Positions 48,306 through 58,359 of a DNA stretch of 64,000 nucleotides are shown piece after piece. Both the position numbers and the translations under genes were made by a program. Under the pieces are notes generated by a model that was not told the origin of the DNA, did not search any database, and worked only from the letters and a program-made list of their open reading frames with translations. Origin of the DNA: Chamaecyparis obtusa (lineage: Eukaryota > Streptophyta > Pinopsida > Cupressales > Cupressaceae); contig BSBK01000760.1 in assembly GCA_027943335.1 (NCBI GenBank), positions 1,263,001 through 1,327,000 on the forward strand, written 5' to 3'. How positions within the stretch are numbered: position 1 is the stretch's first letter; each line of letters starts with the position of its first letter.

Positions 48306-49160
48306 TGATGAAGGGTGCTCCCCTTAATACCACAAACACATAATAGAAATAGAGAAACAACAACAATATGCAAGAACAGAAAATTGGCTTCTTATTATCT
48401 CCACAAATGTGGAATTACAAACTTTCAGAATTACAATATGCAAAGCCACATGGGCATTCCCTTACAATATTCTGTAGGACAAAGCCTCAAATCAATACCT
48501 AGATCTACTACCCAGAACTATTCTGAACTGCCTAAGACAATAATACAGCCTTCCTTATATAGGCAATTTCACCGCCTGGGAAGGTTCCAGAATTTTAGCC
48601 AATAAGGACGACCAAACTTAGCATTATTTTATTTTACATTTTATTACATCATAGTCGGCTCAAGATAACCTTTGAAACCCGAACAGAAATTTTGAAGAAA
48701 ATTATTTTCTGCCATTTCAGGTGGTCCAACTTCCGAAGACCATAAGTCATCACCAGTTGACCCGATCGGCTATTATAACCCCATTTCGGAAACACCACAA
48801 AGCGCTCTACAGGCTTGACCTGCGCAAGCGCCCGTCACCCAAATTTTTGACCTCATCTGGGGCCTCTAAAGCCTTCAAAACTAAGTTCAAAGTTTTTGTA
48901 CCCTGCTGCCAATACCGAAAATCTTCAATATCTTCCAATATACACTTGATCTGGCAATGAAACTTTACTGGCAGACTTATATGACCAAAATGAACCTCTA
49001 AGAAAGAAATCAGATCATTCTGAGTACATACAAAAATTACCAAAAATAGTAACTTTCCATAAATAGCAGCTCTGCACAAAATAGCCCTTATTGAATATAA
49101 AAATAGAAATATTTTTGGGTGATGCAAGATTGCTCTTACACCCAGGATGCTCCTGCATCA
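48306..49160 (-). mobile_element. solo LTR in the Tat-B 3' UTR (855 bp)
   Basis: It is bounded by TGATGAAGG and CCTGCATCA (TG...CA, short inverted ends) and flanked by CATAT on both sides (48301-48305 and 49161-49165). Tat-A is continuous at this point, which marks the empty site. No coding region is present. CCTTATATAGG near 48553 is a TATA-like box, and the minus orientation is suggested by TATATAAGGAAGG. Confidence 0.85.
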
Positions 49161-50052
49161 CATATTCAAATTCACATAGTTATTCTAGTGTGTATTGTAT
49201 GATCTTGCGACACTACCAATAATGCTCGATGATGAATCTTAGAGTCTAATAGTTTTGTAACCTTGCAAGTAAACCACTTTTCATCATAGCTTGCATTCTT
49301 AAGTTCATGATAGTTAGTTTTGCATCTTGCATATGGAGAGATCTATCCTTTCATCTTTCACGGACTTCTTAGTCAAACTACACTCACCTTTTGCTTCTTC
49401 CCGATCATGTCTTTCACTTCTTGTCTTTCATATCACATCATTTTCTCTTCATTTCAGGATTGAAACCAAAATCCAAGTTCACCTTGATTGTCCAAATCAC
49501 TTTTCTCCTTCTTTCCACATATTTGGCTGACCTTTTGAGGCCCGATTCTTTCAATCTTCATTGGGGCATCCTTTCTTCCTTCATCCCCATCTCTTTCAAC
49601 CTTTCTAGTCTCTCACTCATTTCATCTCTCTCTAAGGTCTTGACTGGGGCATATATTCACTACTTGATGGTTATCCTATCATCTGTCATCTTTGATTATG
49701 ATTTTTAGTGATTCAATCATGTTGCTCTTGCTTTTGCATTCCCTCTACCTGATTTCACTTTCGATCCCAAGGAGGCAAACACATCATATCCTATTAGCTA
49801 TTCTCCAGAGCATATGCTTGACCATTCCATTTTCTCTGATCAATCTATCTTTGCATTTGACATGTTAGTTCTCATCTCAAGTTTTGATATTCTCCATCTC
49901 TTTCCTAAGTGTTCAGTACTGTCGCTACTAGGCTGATCATGCAGGATTTTCTATCTCTCTACACTTCATTCTTTGGAGTCAGATCTCTACTTGCCTTCTT
50001 GGATGATCTATTCTTTGACATAATGTGTTCCTAGATCAATCACACATTAGTC

Positions 50053-50065
50053 AAAGAGGGGAAAA
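50053..50065 (+). other. Tat-B polypurine tract
   Basis: AAAGAGGGGAAAA abuts the 3' LTR start. Confidence 0.9.
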
Positions 50066-50958
50066 TGTAATCACCCAAAAATGGTCATCTAGACTATTAG
50101 CCCCTTGCTAGCATTATTTGCTAAAATCATCAATTTCTTTTTCTTGATCAAATCCTAGTTCTATCATTTATTAGATTATTTCCTATGGGATAACCATCTT
50201 ATCCTAAGTCTTTATTTAATTAAAAGGAGTTTCCTCCTCTTTTAATTAAATAAAAATCTCCCCATTTTTCTTCTTATCCTAAGTTGCACAAATAAAGCAT
50301 TATTCCTATTTTATAAAAAGGGAAAAAACACTTTTTGTCTCATATGGACACAAAATTCAACTCTTATTTTCTCATTGGAAGATATTTGTGCACATGGATT
50401 GCTCCTCTTTCAAGCTCCACTGTTGATTAAATCTTTTGCCTCTTAATCTCCATGGTCCATTCCTTTTCAATTCCTTTAAAAGGAGAGCTCTCTTCTCATT
50501 CTAGAGACCCAACTTTTTATGCTAATCTTATGCTGTAGGATTTCTTGGAGACTTTGGAGATTTTTGAGATCTTATTTCATTTAGCCCTCATTCTTGCATT
50601 CTTAGCTTAGCTTCATGTTTATGCTTTCTTAGCATAGTTTCCTTTCATACTCTAGTTTAGTTCACATAGCTTAATTAGTAAGGATTTGTAACACTTCTAT
50701 CTTTCATTTCCATAGCTTAGCTTGCATTTCATCTCCATTTGGATTCTTGAAGATATTGGCATTCTTTCTCTTGTCTCATTGAATCTCCCATTGCATGGTT
50801 TACTAGCAAGGTTATTAGCTTAATAGCTCTAGCTGAGAGCATTCTTAAAACCCTTGCACTCCATGCCTAGGGAGCTCTAGGCCACCTTCCCAAGGTTTCC
50901 CACTGATGGATTCTCATGGAATTAATGGCTTAGAGAAGTGCACATCTTAGTGTGTATA
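50066..50958 (+). repeat. Tat-B 3' LTR (893 bp)
   Basis: It aligns with 39257-40171, with scattered substitutions and a 20-odd-base length difference in the CATTTCCATAGC repeat area. It ends TGTGTATA, where the 5' LTR has TGTGTACA. Confidence 0.95.
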
Positions 50959-50963
50959 GTGAC

Positions 50964-51285
50964 AAGAAAGTTGTGCTAGTTTTCCCTATAGTTCTTTGTT
51001 CCTGAGAAATATCTCTAAAATTGTCTGAGTCTGAAAGAAATCATCTGTCAAAATGCCTACAATATTATGCCCTAGGTCTTGTTTTCCTTCAGTAGGGTTT
51101 TATCCTCGAAATGTAATTGGTCTTACCCCAAATCTTATGTTTCAGCATTACCTTTTCATGGCACTTAAGTTCTCATTATGCACATGGTTATTATTTCCCC
51201 TTTGTTTCTCTAAGTCTTAGAATGATGAGTGTTAAGTCTTAAATCATTCAAAGATTGGGCGACAAGGTTAAAAGGTTAATAGTCT
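50964..51285 (+). other. Tat-H 3' region resuming after Tat-B
   Basis: Non-coding tract directly after the second GTGAC. It leads into the tandem-repeat array. Confidence 0.75.
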
Positions 51286-52225
51286 TATGGTTATCTCTTA
51301 ATCTCCAAATGGCCAGTAGTTAGTTCCTTTTATTTGGTGATCTGGCGATAAGGATTTCTCCAAGTCTCATGAATTTTGGTAGTTATTTCTTAGCATTCAT
51401 CGATCAGGCATGGTGGTCTTCTCCATGTCTCATAAGGTAATGGTTAAGTCATGTAACATTCAGAGATCAAGCAATAAAGGTAATGGACTTAACAAGAAAT
51501 GGTTGTCTCTGAATCTTGTAATATGATGGTGAAGTCTATTTGAATTCAGAGATTGAGCTATAAAGTGTAAGACTTAATAGTTTCTTGTTATCTCCTAATC
51601 TCTGAATACTAACAGTTAGTTACTTAACATTCAATGACCTGGCAAAAAGGGTTTTCTCCAAGTCTTGGGATCTAATGGTTAAGTTTATTTACATTTGGTG
51701 ACCTGGTGACAAGGTTTAAAAGAACTAACAATAAAGGTTATCTTGAGATCTCTAGATGATTGAGGGTTACGTCAAAGTGTCCAGTGACTTGGTAGATGTA
51801 GTTATCTTTGAATCTCATGATGCCTATAGTTATTGGCTAAATATTCGGAGATTCAATGATAAATCTTAAAAGAATAAGGCACGTGGTCATCTCTCAATCC
51901 CATAAAGTCACAATTAAGTTTTGAAATATCTTGAGATTGAGCAAAAACTATAGATGATGAAAAGGATCATGGGCTAGCACCTAATCTCGAGAACTTTTTG
52001 GGGTTAAGTGAGGTATTTAGTGAATTAGACATAATGGCTTATCTCTCAATCTCAAAATGGAACTAGGATTAAAGAAAAGAGTAAGAGATTGTGAGATGTG
52101 TCTTAGTCACTCATTCTTAAGATGAAACCACAGTTAAGCCTAGTATTAAGAGATCATGAGATAATGGGTTTCACAAAATCTCCAATTGATGTGTGGTTAA
52201 GTTATCATAGGTGATAAATGGAAAA
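51286..52225 (+). repeat. degenerate tandem-repeat array in the Tat-H 3' region
   Basis: About 13 diverged units of 60-90 bp follow one plan: TATCTCnnAATCTC, a variable tail, TGGTTAAGT, CATTCAGAGATCnnGC, then ATAAAGG. Clear units start near 51286, 51356, 51418, 51505, 51589, 51653, 51739, 51798, 51888, 51978, 52036, 52104 and 52175. Tandem repeats between pol and the 3' LTR are known in Tat/Ogre elements. Confidence 0.75.
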
Positions 52226-52908
52226 GGTTACCTTGACATGGAAGGTACCTTTTTGAGATGGAAAAAATTAAATGAAATAACCATTCAGATTCTAGTTAGG
52301 GTTTTTCAAAAAATTTTGAGGGCTTTAAAGCACAAAAAGTGTAATCATGGCTTTTTTGCTTTCTTGCCAAAAATTTAATGTACCTGTCAACTTCATACCC
52401 TACAACTAGCCTAGTTTTGAATTTGGTTATATGCAGAGTGAATGTTGAGGTGACTTAGGAACTATTTTATGTGATCTAAGCCAATTCTCTACATTCATTG
52501 ATAAAAACTATAAAGACAAGATGCTCCTACATTACACTTATTAGATTTTCGGCAAGCAATTAAGAAGAAGAGCATTTGTAGAAAAGTATTTTGTAGAGCT
52601 TGTTTTAGATAAAAGTGTAATTTAGAGCCAGCAAGATGATTCAATTAGAATCAAGTCGGGTCTCATCTAGTGAGGGAGTGAAGGAACAAGGAGAAGAGCA
52701 TAAAGGAAAGAGGAATTTCTCAGAATAATTTATCACTCTCCTCCCATGGTCCACATAGAACAAGAAGGTTACTGATGAAATATTCTCAGATTCTATGGTT
52801 AATTTTAGAGACCCAATTACCCCATCATGTTCAGGGTATCACCTATTTAACTAATTTTATAGAAATCGGGTTAAGAAAATTCCAGTATGTAATTCCTAGA
52901 AATTAGGC
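52226..52908 (+). other. Tat-H spacer before its extra ORF
   Basis: AT-rich. I see no repeat and no conserved frame. Confidence 0.6.
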
Positions 52909-54521
52909 ATGGTGAAGCTTATTGTTCCTGATGTTTTTTTAGATATAGAACTATTGACTAAATTAGCTAGGAACTATGACCCTATTTCAAAAACTATTAG
53001 GAAAAGTGACCAGTCTGCCCTAGTCACTCTTGAGAGGGGGTCATTCATGAAGGTCTTTGGTTCCTATGCCTCTTCCTCTATAGAGATTGACCTAAGAAAA
53101 GAAAAGAAGTATGCAAAACAAATACAATTGGTGAAGTCTCATGTCACCCATTTTATGCCCAAGACATGAAAGTATGTAGCTCCTCTTCCTAGCCATATGA
53201 ATGCACCATATGAGTTCATGAGCCTTCATTTTTATATGAAAAATCTAGGATATGGATTGTGTAGAGTGTTGGGGCTAGATGGAGATGAAGAAAGGCTTCT
53301 TGCATAATAATTAATGATCATTTTAGATATTCATAATTCCCACATCAACACTGACTATGATTACATCCAGTATGTAATTGATAGGGTGCATGAGGGTTTG
53401 GTGAGTATCAGAGAAGACAACAAGCCGCCAAAGTTCATGCATTAATCTTTGTTGATGCACCTAATCTTGTTCAACAATATTGACCATATGGATGTGAATA
53501 CGATGAGACCTAGAAAAATGGTTAATGGTCGACCAAACCCAATGCAGTTATGGGTAAGGGTTTGGAACTACACTTCTAATGAGTATTAATTATGTGGATT
53601 CCAAAATTGGATAGTCAATCCAATTCTTAATTTTATGGGAAAAACATTGTTAGACTCCCTATCAAGGTGCTTAGGCTTCTAAGGCTGAGAATATGTTGAC
53701 AAATTGCCTCTTGGGCATAATTTAGGAGACTTTTATTTGGGAAAGACCTTCACACTAATTAGATTCTATAGTTTCCCGCAGCCCCCACATATTCTCCCAA
53801 AATATGTGCCATCAAGGGTTTCTCTTTTGGATTTTATTTAGAAATTGGTTTGGACAGGCAAGGAGCACCTGGCCCCACATAGAAAAGGTACCTTCACCCC
53901 TCGACAATTCAAATTAACTAATTTCATAGTTGGAAAGAGAGATTTTCCTCAACTCAACATGTGGTTGAGTCATTTCAAGATGAGTTCAACTATATATATG
54001 TATGTAGATCCTGAGAAATTTATAAAGACTACCGAGAAGTTTCTCAATCCCAGTATTGGTGCTAGAAAAGACCATGAGGGATGTGATGAGGAAAACTTCA
54101 CTAGAAATATCCTAGATGAAAAGGAGATTGAGTGAAGGTTAGAAATGTTCTATGACCTTTTGGACTTAGAAGCACAAGAAAAGAAGGTAGGGATTGCCTT
54201 TGGAGGATTCTTCCCATGCCTCTCATACATTGCAAGAATAAATAAGATGATAGAGATGTATGACACTCTATACAACTAGCTTGATGCTCAATTGGATAAG
54301 AAGTTTCAAGTCTAGAGGGAGTATTCATCTTCAGAGTATGAAGAAGATAGTGAGGGGTCATATGAGAAAGATAACCCTCCTCAAGTGAATTGGCCTCCTA
54401 TTCAGGAACAAGGAAAAGATGCCCCATAGACAGAGGTCACAAATGAGCCTCCTTAGAAAAGACAAAGAGTTGAGGTAGGGGAGCCATCCAAGAAAAGATG
54501 ATCAAAGAAAAAGGTTGATAG
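52909..54521 (+). pseudogene. Tat-H extra sense-strand ORF (about 537 codons)
   Basis: One frame runs from the ATG at 52909 to the Tat-C boundary without a frameshift, broken only by about fifteen point stops (first TGA at 53167). It starts MVKLIVPDVFLDIELLTKL and contains ARNYDPISKTIRKSDQSAL, APYEFMSLHFYMKNLGYGL, NYTSNEY and FKLTNFIVGKRDFPQLNMW. The C-terminal third is acidic, then basic (SSSEYEEDSEGSYEKD; EPSKKR). No gag, envelope or enzyme motif and no membrane segment are seen. It probably continued beyond the break. Function unknown. Confidence 0.65.
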
Positions 54522-55460
54522 TGTACACACTAAATAGTGCACTTCTCTAAGTCATTACTTCCAAGGGAATCCATGAATGGGAAACCTTGAGAAAGTGACC
54601 TAGAGCTCCCTAGGCATGGAGTCACAAGGATGTTGATGGTGCTCTTAGCTAGAGCTATTGAAGCATGCAACCTTGCTAGTAAACCACACAATGGGAGATT
54701 CAATGAGACAAGGGAAAGAATGCCAATATCCTCAAGAATCAATGAAAATGCAATGCAATGCAAGCTATGCTAAGAATGAAGATGCAAGCTAAGCTATGAA
54801 AGGAAAGATAGAAGTATTACAAACTCTTGCTAATTAAGCTATGTGAGCTAATCTAAAGCATAAAAGACACTAAGCTAGATGCCATGAAAGATATGATGAA
54901 AGAAATGAAACTAGAATGATAAAATGATCTCCGAAAGCTCCAAAGTCTCCAAGAAATCCTACAGCATAAGATTAGGATAAAAAATTGGGATCTAAGAATG
55001 AGAAAAGAGCTCTCCTTTTAAAGGAATTGAAAAGGAATGGACCATGGAGATTAAGAGGCAAAAGATTTAATCAAGGGTGGAGCTTGAAAGAGGAGCAATC
55101 CATGTGCACAAATATCTTCCAATGAGAAAATAAGAGTTGACTTTTGTGTCTATATGAGACAAAAAAGTGCTTTTCTTCTTTTTATAAAATAAGAATAATG
55201 CTTTATTTATGCAACTTAGGATAAGAGGAAAGTGAGGGCTTTTTATTTAATAAAAGGGGAGGGAAATTCCTTTTAATTAAATAAAGACTTAGGATAAAAT
55301 GGTTAGCCTAAGGAAAATAATAAAAAATGATAGAAATAGGATTTGATCAAGGAAATTGATATAATTGAAAGATGTTGATTTTTGAAAATATTGATTCAGG
55401 GATTTGATAAATTATTGAATAGGGGCCCAAAGTCTAGGCGACCATTTTATGGTGCATACA
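54522..55460 (-). repeat. Tat-C 3' LTR (939 bp)
   Basis: On the minus strand it starts TGTATGCACC and the following 80 or so bases resemble Tat-A. From the AGTCTTTATTTAATTAAAAG region on, it follows Tat-B to the terminal TAGTGTGTACA. It has a TTTAAAAGGAGAGC promoter-like box near 55015. Confidence 0.92.
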
Positions 55461-55473
55461 TTTGCCCCTCTTT
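55461..55473 (-). other. Tat-C polypurine tract
   Basis: The minus strand reads AAAGAGGGGCAAA directly before the LTR start, identical to Tat-A. Confidence 0.88.
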
Positions 55474-56278
55474 GACTAATGTGAGATTGATTTGGGATCA
55501 CATGTGGTCAAAGAATGGAATTACAATGTGTGATCAATTTAGAATCACAAAACAATCCAGATGTGTGTTTGACAGATGGGAACACATTAGGACAAGCATA
55601 AGCATAAGCTAACAAAGATAAGCTGAAAGACAAAACCAACACCTATATAGCTAGGTGATAATCAAGTCTCAAATAAGAGATAAGAATCTCAAGCAAAGCT
55701 GATAAAGCTGAATCAAGGATTGAAGCTGATAGGTACTACCCCCTCATAATCGAAATTAAAATTAGGTAGAGGAGAAACAATAAATTGATAAACTTGATCA
55801 AGTCACTAGAAATCATAATTGAAGGTGAAGGATGATAGGATAACCATAAAGTAGGAAAGACATGCCCCAGTATGACTAGGTTTGACTGAGAAAGATATAG
55901 GATAAAAATGAAATCAAACCTCAGAGAGATGAATCGAATGAAAATGAATGAAAGAATAGAAGGTTGATGGGGATGAAGAAATGAAGATGCCCCAAGAAAG
56001 ATCGAAGGATCAGGCCTCAAAAGGTCAACCAACTCTGTAGAAGAAGGGGAGAGTTTTGGAATGCAATTTTGACTATCAAGATGAACTCAAATTTCAATTT
56101 TGATCCCGAAAATGGATCCAAGACATCAAAATTAGCTAGGGGTGCAATTTTTGCACAATTTCAAGGTGTTTTAAAGATTGGTCAAAAAGTCAAAATGCTA
56201 TAAAAGGGGGTAAAAAGGTCATTTTCAAAATCATTTGTATTATAGTGATTTGAGAATTTTGAGAGCTCAGAGAGATAA
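55474..56278 (-). other. Tat-C 3' untranslated region
   Basis: On the minus strand it parallels the end of the Tat-B 3' UTR (for example TTGGGGCATC near 55990 and TTTGAGGCCTGA near 56015). No coding. Confidence 0.7.
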
Positions 56279-57100
56279 AATGGCCTAGCAAGTAGTGATT
56301 CCGGTCCACAGGCATCGATTTGAGCGTGCCTAGTTGCACAACCGACCTCCGTAGTATGGTGCCCCGGTATGTTTTTAGAAAAACTCACCTTGTAGGTCAT
56401 TTATGAGAATTTATGTCAATTTAAAACATGCTTTTAATTATTTTAAAAATTTTCAAATTTTACTCATATGAAATTTCATACGATACTTGTAAAGTATCGC
56501 ACTCTTTGATAATATCTATCATGTGATAGTTCATGGGTCAAAATAGTATCGCACGGGTATGTAATCTTGTATCGCATGATACCAAAAAAAATATCGTGTG
56601 ATCCTATGCGAACTATCACACTCAAAGATATTATCACACTGTTATTGAGGAAAGTATCACATGATACTTAATAAAAAAATAGTACTGCATAGTGTAGAAA
56701 AATGACATGTTTTAATGTTTTTGAGAAAAATGATAGGGGTCCAGACAATGTTTGCTTTGAAAATGTTTTGTATTGATTTTATACATCCATCATGATATGT
56801 TCTAACATTTGGTTTGGGTTAATGGCTTGTAGGAGCACTTTCCAGTGCTACTCATTAGAGCGCCAAGAGTGACTGGGTTATGATGCGTCTGAGATCTTGA
56901 TGATCTGGGTCGGGCAGACCTGAGGGAGATGGGCTTCATTTATTTGCTGCAAATGCCCCACATTCAGGCTAATCATGGATTACTTACAACATTGGCTGAG
57001 AGGTGGCATAGTGAGCATAACACCTTTCACTTGCCCACTGGAGAGGCTACTATTAGCCTAGAGGATGTCTATCAAATCCTGTGAGTTCCGAGCCATGAAG
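56279..57100 (+). pseudogene. plant mobile domain (PMD) pseudogene with intron, antisense to Tat-C
   Basis: Exon 1 starts at the ATG at 56279 and ends near CCCCG (about 56366). It has three TAGs, each fitting a lost Trp. A GT...AG intron then runs from GTATGTTTTT to GGCTTGTAG (about 56367-56832). Exon 2 reads DLGRADLREMGFIYLLQM, then HGLLTTLAERWHSEHNTFH, then LPTGEATISLEDVYQIL, which is the core signature of the PMD family. TGA stops near 56875, 56890 and 57081 break it. PMD genes are known both as host genes and as cargo of plant transposable elements. The gene is cut near 57100 by Tat-C2. Confidence 0.75.
56476..56697 (+). repeat. cluster of TATCGCATGATA-like palindromes in the PMD intron
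   Basis: About nine variants of GTATCRCAYGATAC occur, for example near 56496, 56516, 56546, 56569, 56592 and 56655. Most have the inverted form TATC-N4-GATA. Confidence 0.6.
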
Positions 57101-58345
57101 ATCCAGTGAGTATTGTGTGTATGAAAATTGTACCTGATCTGTAGACAACACTTCAGTAAAACATTAGAGGTTAGCTATAATCAAAATCATGCAAAATTGA
57201 AATCTACTCTAACCAAATGATTTACTGCCTTCTAGTAGGTAAGAGATTAATGTTCTCAGATTGTTATCGAGATCAGTGACCTAGACGACACCTAAACAAA
57301 GGATTTGAATGCCAAACTAATATGAAATATGAATGCAATTAATCTATTTTTTTGATATTTTCTATGCACTAATAATGAAAAACTAATATGAATCTATGCT
57401 AATATGGAAATTGATATGCAATGCTAATCTAGAAATGATATGATATGAGAATGAAAATTCTAACAATAATATGAAAGCTATGAATTTGAAATTGATCTCA
57501 CAAAGGTGTCGATTCGCAAGAGCTTTGATTTTCCCAATTCCAATTCTCCAATGTGATTGTGCAAATATATGAGATGAATTATGAAGAGCTAAAGCCTTGG
57601 TTTTATAGAAATCCAGGGCTTTGGAGGTGCATGAGAAAAAGCCATAAATCACTCAAATAACTCAGCTTGATTTTTGAGTTATTTTTAAATAAAGATAATT
57701 AAGTCACAAAAATCATGCAAAAGCACAGTTTAACTCAAATTAGAAGTTTAGATTAACTTTAAAACTCAAAAAGATGTTGAGTTTCAAAAAGCAACTTGCA
57801 TTGATTTTCCAATTTGAGTTTAACTGGTCCTTGAATGTGCACATGGATAATTATGATTTAATAAATAAATAAAGTGATTTATTCTCCACTTAACTGATTT
57901 TTGAAATAAAATAATTAATTTATGGGTTAATTAACTATTTTATCAAACTTGTATTAAAAACTATATTATTAAATAATGACAACTTGCTTTAATTAATTAA
58001 ATAAGAATTTAATCAATTATTCATAAGATATTGGATTTATTGTCAAAATTAGATTTAATTACACAATTAAGTGGCAAGATATTAAATCTAATTAATTAAA
58101 TATGAAAATATTCAATTAATCAAACTTAGGATAAATGTGATTTATCGCCAAATAATCATTAACTTAAAGATAATTAAGATAATTAGGAATATTGCTAGGA
58201 ATATTCCCCGATGCAAAATTTAAGATAACCAATTATGATTCGATGATGTTTAGATGTGCCTTAGGTTAGGACTTTGATGTTGATTTCATTCGAATTGTTG
58301 ATGTAGGAGGTTAATGAACTTATAGCCCATTTTTGGAGTTTTAAA
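57101..58345 (-). repeat. probable Tat-C2 3' LTR
   Basis: It lies after a polypurine tract. Its start (minus, TTTAAAACTCCAAAAATGGGC) resembles the Tat-B LTR start beyond the first bases. It has an AT-rich TTAATTAAA part (57850-58110) and a TATAAAACC box near 57600, as expected of the family. The left edge is uncertain and there is no second copy in the window. Confidence 0.5.
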
Positions 58346-58359
58346 TTTTGCCCCTCTTT
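58346..58359 (-). other. Tat-C2 polypurine tract
   Basis: The minus strand reads CAAAGAGGGGCAAAA, matching the tract of the other Tat elements. Confidence 0.7.

Larger units (their letters stand above)
47266..50052 (+). other. Tat-B 3' untranslated region
   Basis: Three conserved stem-loops lie within 300 bases of the pol stop, separated by A-rich spacers. The remainder parallels Tat-A (GGTGTTTTTCAACACCACCCC near 47748, GTCATCTTGACTTTCC near 48161). A solo LTR interrupts it at 48306-49160. Confidence 0.8.
39257..50958 (+). mobile_element. Tat-B: internally deleted Tat-type gypsy element
   Basis: Two full LTRs start TGTAATCACCC, and GTGAC flanks the element on both sides (39252-39256 and 50959-50963). 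The order is LTR, primer site, 2.3-kb leader, gag, protease, linker, fused pol remnant, 3' UTR with stem-loops, polypurine tract and LTR. RT, RH, most of aRH and the integrase core are missing through two in-frame deletions. It must have moved with enzymes from another copy. It sits in the 3' region of Tat-H. Confidence 0.96.
54522..57100 (-). mobile_element. Tat-C: 3' end of a minus-strand Tat element
   Basis: A complete minus-strand LTR (54522-55460), a polypurine tract and a 3' UTR like that of Tat-B are present, followed by an antisense plant-mobile-domain pseudogene. The inner part is interrupted by Tat-C2 at roughly 57100. It is inserted at the end of the Tat-H extra ORF. GATAG (54517-54521) should be one target-duplication copy. 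Confidence 0.85.

Noticed and set aside
48306..49160. A DNA transposon with TGATG inverted ends
   Set aside because: TG...CA ends, a 5-bp duplication and a TATA box fit a solo LTR better; the inverted match is only about 9 bases with one mismatch.
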